A DNA stretch of 6,049 nucleotides from Thermoplasmata archaeon (GTDB lineage: Archaea; Thermoplasmatota; Thermoplasmata; Thermoplasmatales; Thermoplasmataceae): contig JAKBGP010000143.1 of the NCBI GenBank assembly GCA_021833045.1, positions 1-6,049 on the forward strand, written 5' to 3'. The stretch's first letter is position 1. Each line of letters starts with the position of its first letter. Under the pieces are notes generated by a model that was not told the DNA's origin, did no database searches, and worked only from the letters and a program-made list of their open reading frames with translations. This document shows, one piece after another, positions 4,235 through 6,049 of the stretch. A program made the position numbers and the translations under genes.

Positions 4235-6049
4235 TTTTGTTTTTGTTGTTTTCTCCGAATAATAATAACTGCTGCAATTGCAGTTATAGCCAATACTCCA
4301 AAAGCGACCAAGGTAAATAATACAATATCGTATTCTGTTAATTTAGAAACCGATTTTTTTGGAATGTAATTTGAATAATAGAATGTAGAAATTACCGAGA
4401 TTGTACCCGATCTAAGATTGCTAACATAAAGGAAACCGTTAGAGTTGTCATATCCGATTCTGAAGGGAGAATTACCAACCTTAACACTTCCGACTATTGC
4501 ATTATTCGTGGAATTTACAACTATAGCTATATTTTGGTTCTCATCAGCAATATAAATATAGCTATTTTGTGGATTATAGCTTATACCTTCCGGTCCAGAT
4601 CCTACATAAATAGATTTAATAATGTTATTTGTTTTTGAACTTAAAACATCCAGGGTTCCTGAGATATAATTAATAACATATAAATCGCCGTTATATGGTG
4701 AAAATAAAACACCCTGAGGTCCAGAACCAACACCGATGTTTTCTATTAAATTATTGTCAGATGGGTTTATTACTGAAAGATTGTTAGTAGCAAAGTTACC
4801 TGTGTAAATATATCCATTAGATTTATCGAATGTGACGGAAAGTGGACTTTTACCAACATTTAGCGTCGAGACGACTTTATTATTAGTGGAGCTGATAACT
4901 GAAAGGGAATTAGATTTTTCATTTACCACGTAAAGTTCATGATTCACTGGATCATAGGCAGCAGCAGATGGTCCCATTCCGACATTTATTGATAAATAAT
5001 CTTTTTGCGTAGAAGAATTGATCACTGAAATATTATTAGAGTCGTAATTTGTCACATATAAATTCTTGTTGTATCCATCATAGGTAATTGATGATGGCCC
5101 AACACCAACTCCAATTTTGGTTAATATCTTATTTCCAGCAGAATTTATCTCATAAATAAAGTTTGAAAATGCGTTAGAAACATAATAAAAGCCATTATAC
5201 GAATCATAGGTGCCACCTTGTGGACCCGAACCAGTATCTATTGAATAAATTACGGATTCAGTTAGCGGATTTATGATAGATATATTAGCCGTGTACTCAT
5301 TCATAACGTATACTTCATGATTTATTGGATTGTATGTTACGCCGTAAGGATTTAATCCAACTGCGATTATTTTATTAATAAGATATGTTGATGTGTTTAT
5401 CGCATATACACTATCTGAGCAGAAGTTCGCCACATAAATTAACTTATTTTCAGGATTATATGAAATTCCAAATGGAGTGTTGCCAAGTTTTACTGTGTTC
5501 GATATTTCATCTGAAATGGTGCTAATTACGCTCATATTATTTGACCTTTCATTAACAACAAATAGACTGTGACCTGTGTCATCGAGAGCGAGTTTAGCAG
5601 GACCATCCCCAACACCAATAATAGTTCTTATTGTGAGATCTAAATTATAAACTGTCACAGTATTTTTGGCATAGTTGGTAACATAAATCATACTGTTTAA
5701 AGGATCATATACTATGGCCGATGGCGAATTTGACGATATTGTATTCATTACATGATTCGTTGAGGTATTAATTACAGATATTGAATTTCCATATGAGTTG
5801 GCAACAAGCAGATAATTTTTTGAGGAAATATAAGCAAGAGAATCAGGCCCACCCCCAACACTTATGGATGAGGTAACTCTTTTCTCCTCCGTATTAATTA
5901 CAGTTATATTAGATGACCCCTTGTTAGCAACATATAGATCGGAATTCATATAGTCAAAGGCTATGGCCTGTGGTGCATCACCTACATTAAACCAGTTGGC
6001 CGGTAAATTTGTTGTTGAATTAATTCCCAAAATATTATCTGTGCAGCAG
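4231..6049 (-). CDS. Membrane-anchored YVTN beta-propeller surface protein, 5' end beyond the window
   Basis: At least 605 residues are visible. A TTG at 6030-6028 is the only in-frame start candidate near the edge, but the frame stays open to base 6049 (Cys-Cys-Thr-Asp-Asn-Ile before it), no ribosome site is evident and no signal peptide is present. The true start therefore probably lies outside. Numbered from that TTG, residues 18-561 are thirteen YVTN-type repeats of ~42 residues with the pattern Val-Gly-x-x-Pro...Tyr-Asp-x-x-Asn...Leu-Tyr-Val-x-Asn...Ser-Val-Ile-Asn. Residues 569-591 are one hydrophobic transmembrane helix followed by Arg-Arg-Lys-Gln-Gln-Lys-Gln-Asn, a stop-transfer tail placing the propellers outside the cell. 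At least ten Asn-x-Ser/Thr sequons suggest N-glycosylation. Proteins of this kind occur among archaeal surface-layer and cell-surface proteins; adhesion or protein binding is plausible but no ligand can be named. It is convergent with the operon and probably functionally unrelated. Confidence 0.88.
   Translation of the reverse strand, partial: CCTDNILGINSTTNLPANWFNVGDAPQAIAFDYMNSDLYVANKGSSNITVINTEEKRVTSSISVGGGPDSLAYISSKNYLLVANSYGNSISVINTSTNHVMNTISSNSPSAIVYDPLNSMIYVTNYAKNTVTVYNLDLTIRTIIGVGDGPAKLALDDTGHSLFVVNERSNNMSVISTISDEISNTVKLGNTPFGISYNPENKLIYVANFCSDSVYAINTSTYLINKIIAVGLNPYGVTYNPINHEVYVMNEYTANISIINPLTESVIYSIDTGSGPQGGTYDSYNGFYYVSNAFSNFIYEINSAGNKILTKIGVGVGPSSITYDGYNKNLYVTNYDSNNISVINSSTQKDYLSINVGMGPSAAAYDPVNHELYVVNEKSNSLSVISSTNNKVVSTLNVGKSPLSVTFDKSNGYIYTGNFATNNLSVINPSDNNLIENIGVGSGPQGVLFSPYNGDLYVINYISGTLDVLSSKTNNIIKSIYVGSGPEGISYNPQNSYIYIADENQNIAIVVNSTNNAIVGSVKVGNSPFRIGYDNSNGFLYVSNLRSGTISVISTFYYSNYIPKKSVSKLTEYDIVLFTLVAFGVLAITAIAAVIIIRRKQQKQN
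4235..4252 (+). terminator. Candidate T-tract terminator of the ESCRT-like operon
   Basis: Immediately after the TAA of the last operon gene the + strand carries 18 bases of which 15 are T and 3 are G, including a run of five Ts. Archaeal RNA polymerase terminates at T-rich tracts without a required hairpin, so this fits a terminator. It lies inside the convergent gene, where it encodes the Lys/Gln-rich C-terminal tail, so the T-richness may also simply reflect that coding. Confidence 0.45.
4258..4326 (-). other. C-terminal transmembrane anchor of the propeller protein
   Basis: Residues 569-591 are 23 uninterrupted hydrophobic or small residues (Ile-Val-Leu-Phe-Thr-Leu through Ala-Val-Ile-Ile-Ile), preceded by a polar Lys/Ser/Glu stretch and followed by Arg-Arg-Lys. 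The positive-inside rule puts the short tail in the cytoplasm and the repeats outside. Confidence 0.88.
4348..5979 (-). repeat. Thirteen tandem YVTN propeller repeats (~126-bp period)
   Basis: The translated unit recurs thirteen times, nearly all 42 residues long (one is 40). Each unit opens at a Gly/Ser-Pro after Val-Gly and contains a Tyr-Val-x-Asn core strand. At DNA level the Val-Gly-Ser-Gly-Pro turn shows as GGTCC- or GGACC-like blocks on the + strand near 4592, 4720, 4969 and 5222, but the copies are diverged, so this is an old protein repeat rather than a recent DNA duplication. The segment before the first full unit resembles the closing strands of a blade, which would suit velcro closure or a fourteenth unit beginning outside the window; fourteen would make two seven-bladed propellers. 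Confidence 0.85.

Noticed and set aside
6028..6030. TTG as the real start of the propeller protein
   Set aside because: The frame continues open to the window edge, no Shine-Dalgarno precedes it, and an exported anchored protein should have a signal peptide, which is absent.

Overview
This AT-rich window looks archaeal. Shine-Dalgarno sequences of the GAGGTGAT type sit before TTG/GTG starts, genes are packed with no or negative spacing, the ATPases are Vps4-like with MIT-type N-termini next to ESCRT-III-like proteins, and a large YVTN beta-propeller protein has a C-terminal membrane anchor. The combination of a low-GC ESCRT-III/Vps4 set with a membrane-anchored YVTN propeller best fits a Thermoplasmatales-type archaeon (Ferroplasma/Cuniculiplasma-like). 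This placement is inference from gene content; another archaeal lineage is not excluded.

Bases 38-4234 (+ strand) hold five tightly coupled genes that read as one operon. In order they are an ESCRT-III-like helical protein; a Vps4-like AAA ATPase with an MIT-like N-terminus; an unassigned all-helical protein with an acidic tail; a second and clearer ESCRT-III-like protein (CHMP2/Vps2-class features, including a MIM1-like peptide at its C-terminus); and a second Vps4-like AAA ATPase. The order is therefore filament protein - ATPase - helical protein - filament protein - ATPase, which looks like two ESCRT-III/Vps4 modules in tandem. Gene junctions overlap by a few bases or are separated by 1-5 bases, so translation is probably coupled.

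Inferred mechanism: the ESCRT-III-like proteins assemble on the cytoplasmic face of the membrane through basic N-termini and helical hairpins. The MIT domains of the ATPases bind C-terminal tails of the filament proteins, and the ATPases pull subunits through their central pores to remodel the polymer. The process could be division, vesicle budding or membrane repair; the sequence does not say which. No CdvA (PRC-barrel) gene and no FtsZ gene are in the window.

Bases 4231-6049 (- strand) hold a convergent gene for a surface protein made of thirteen ~42-residue YVTN repeats, a single C-terminal transmembrane helix and a short basic tail. Its frame stays open to the right edge, so its N-terminus (presumably with a signal peptide) lies outside. 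Its stop codon overlaps the last operon gene's stop in a shared TTAA, and a T-rich tract just inside its 3' end could terminate the operon. No RNA genes, CRISPR arrays or insertion sequences were seen, and there is no gene-free stretch longer than 37 bases.
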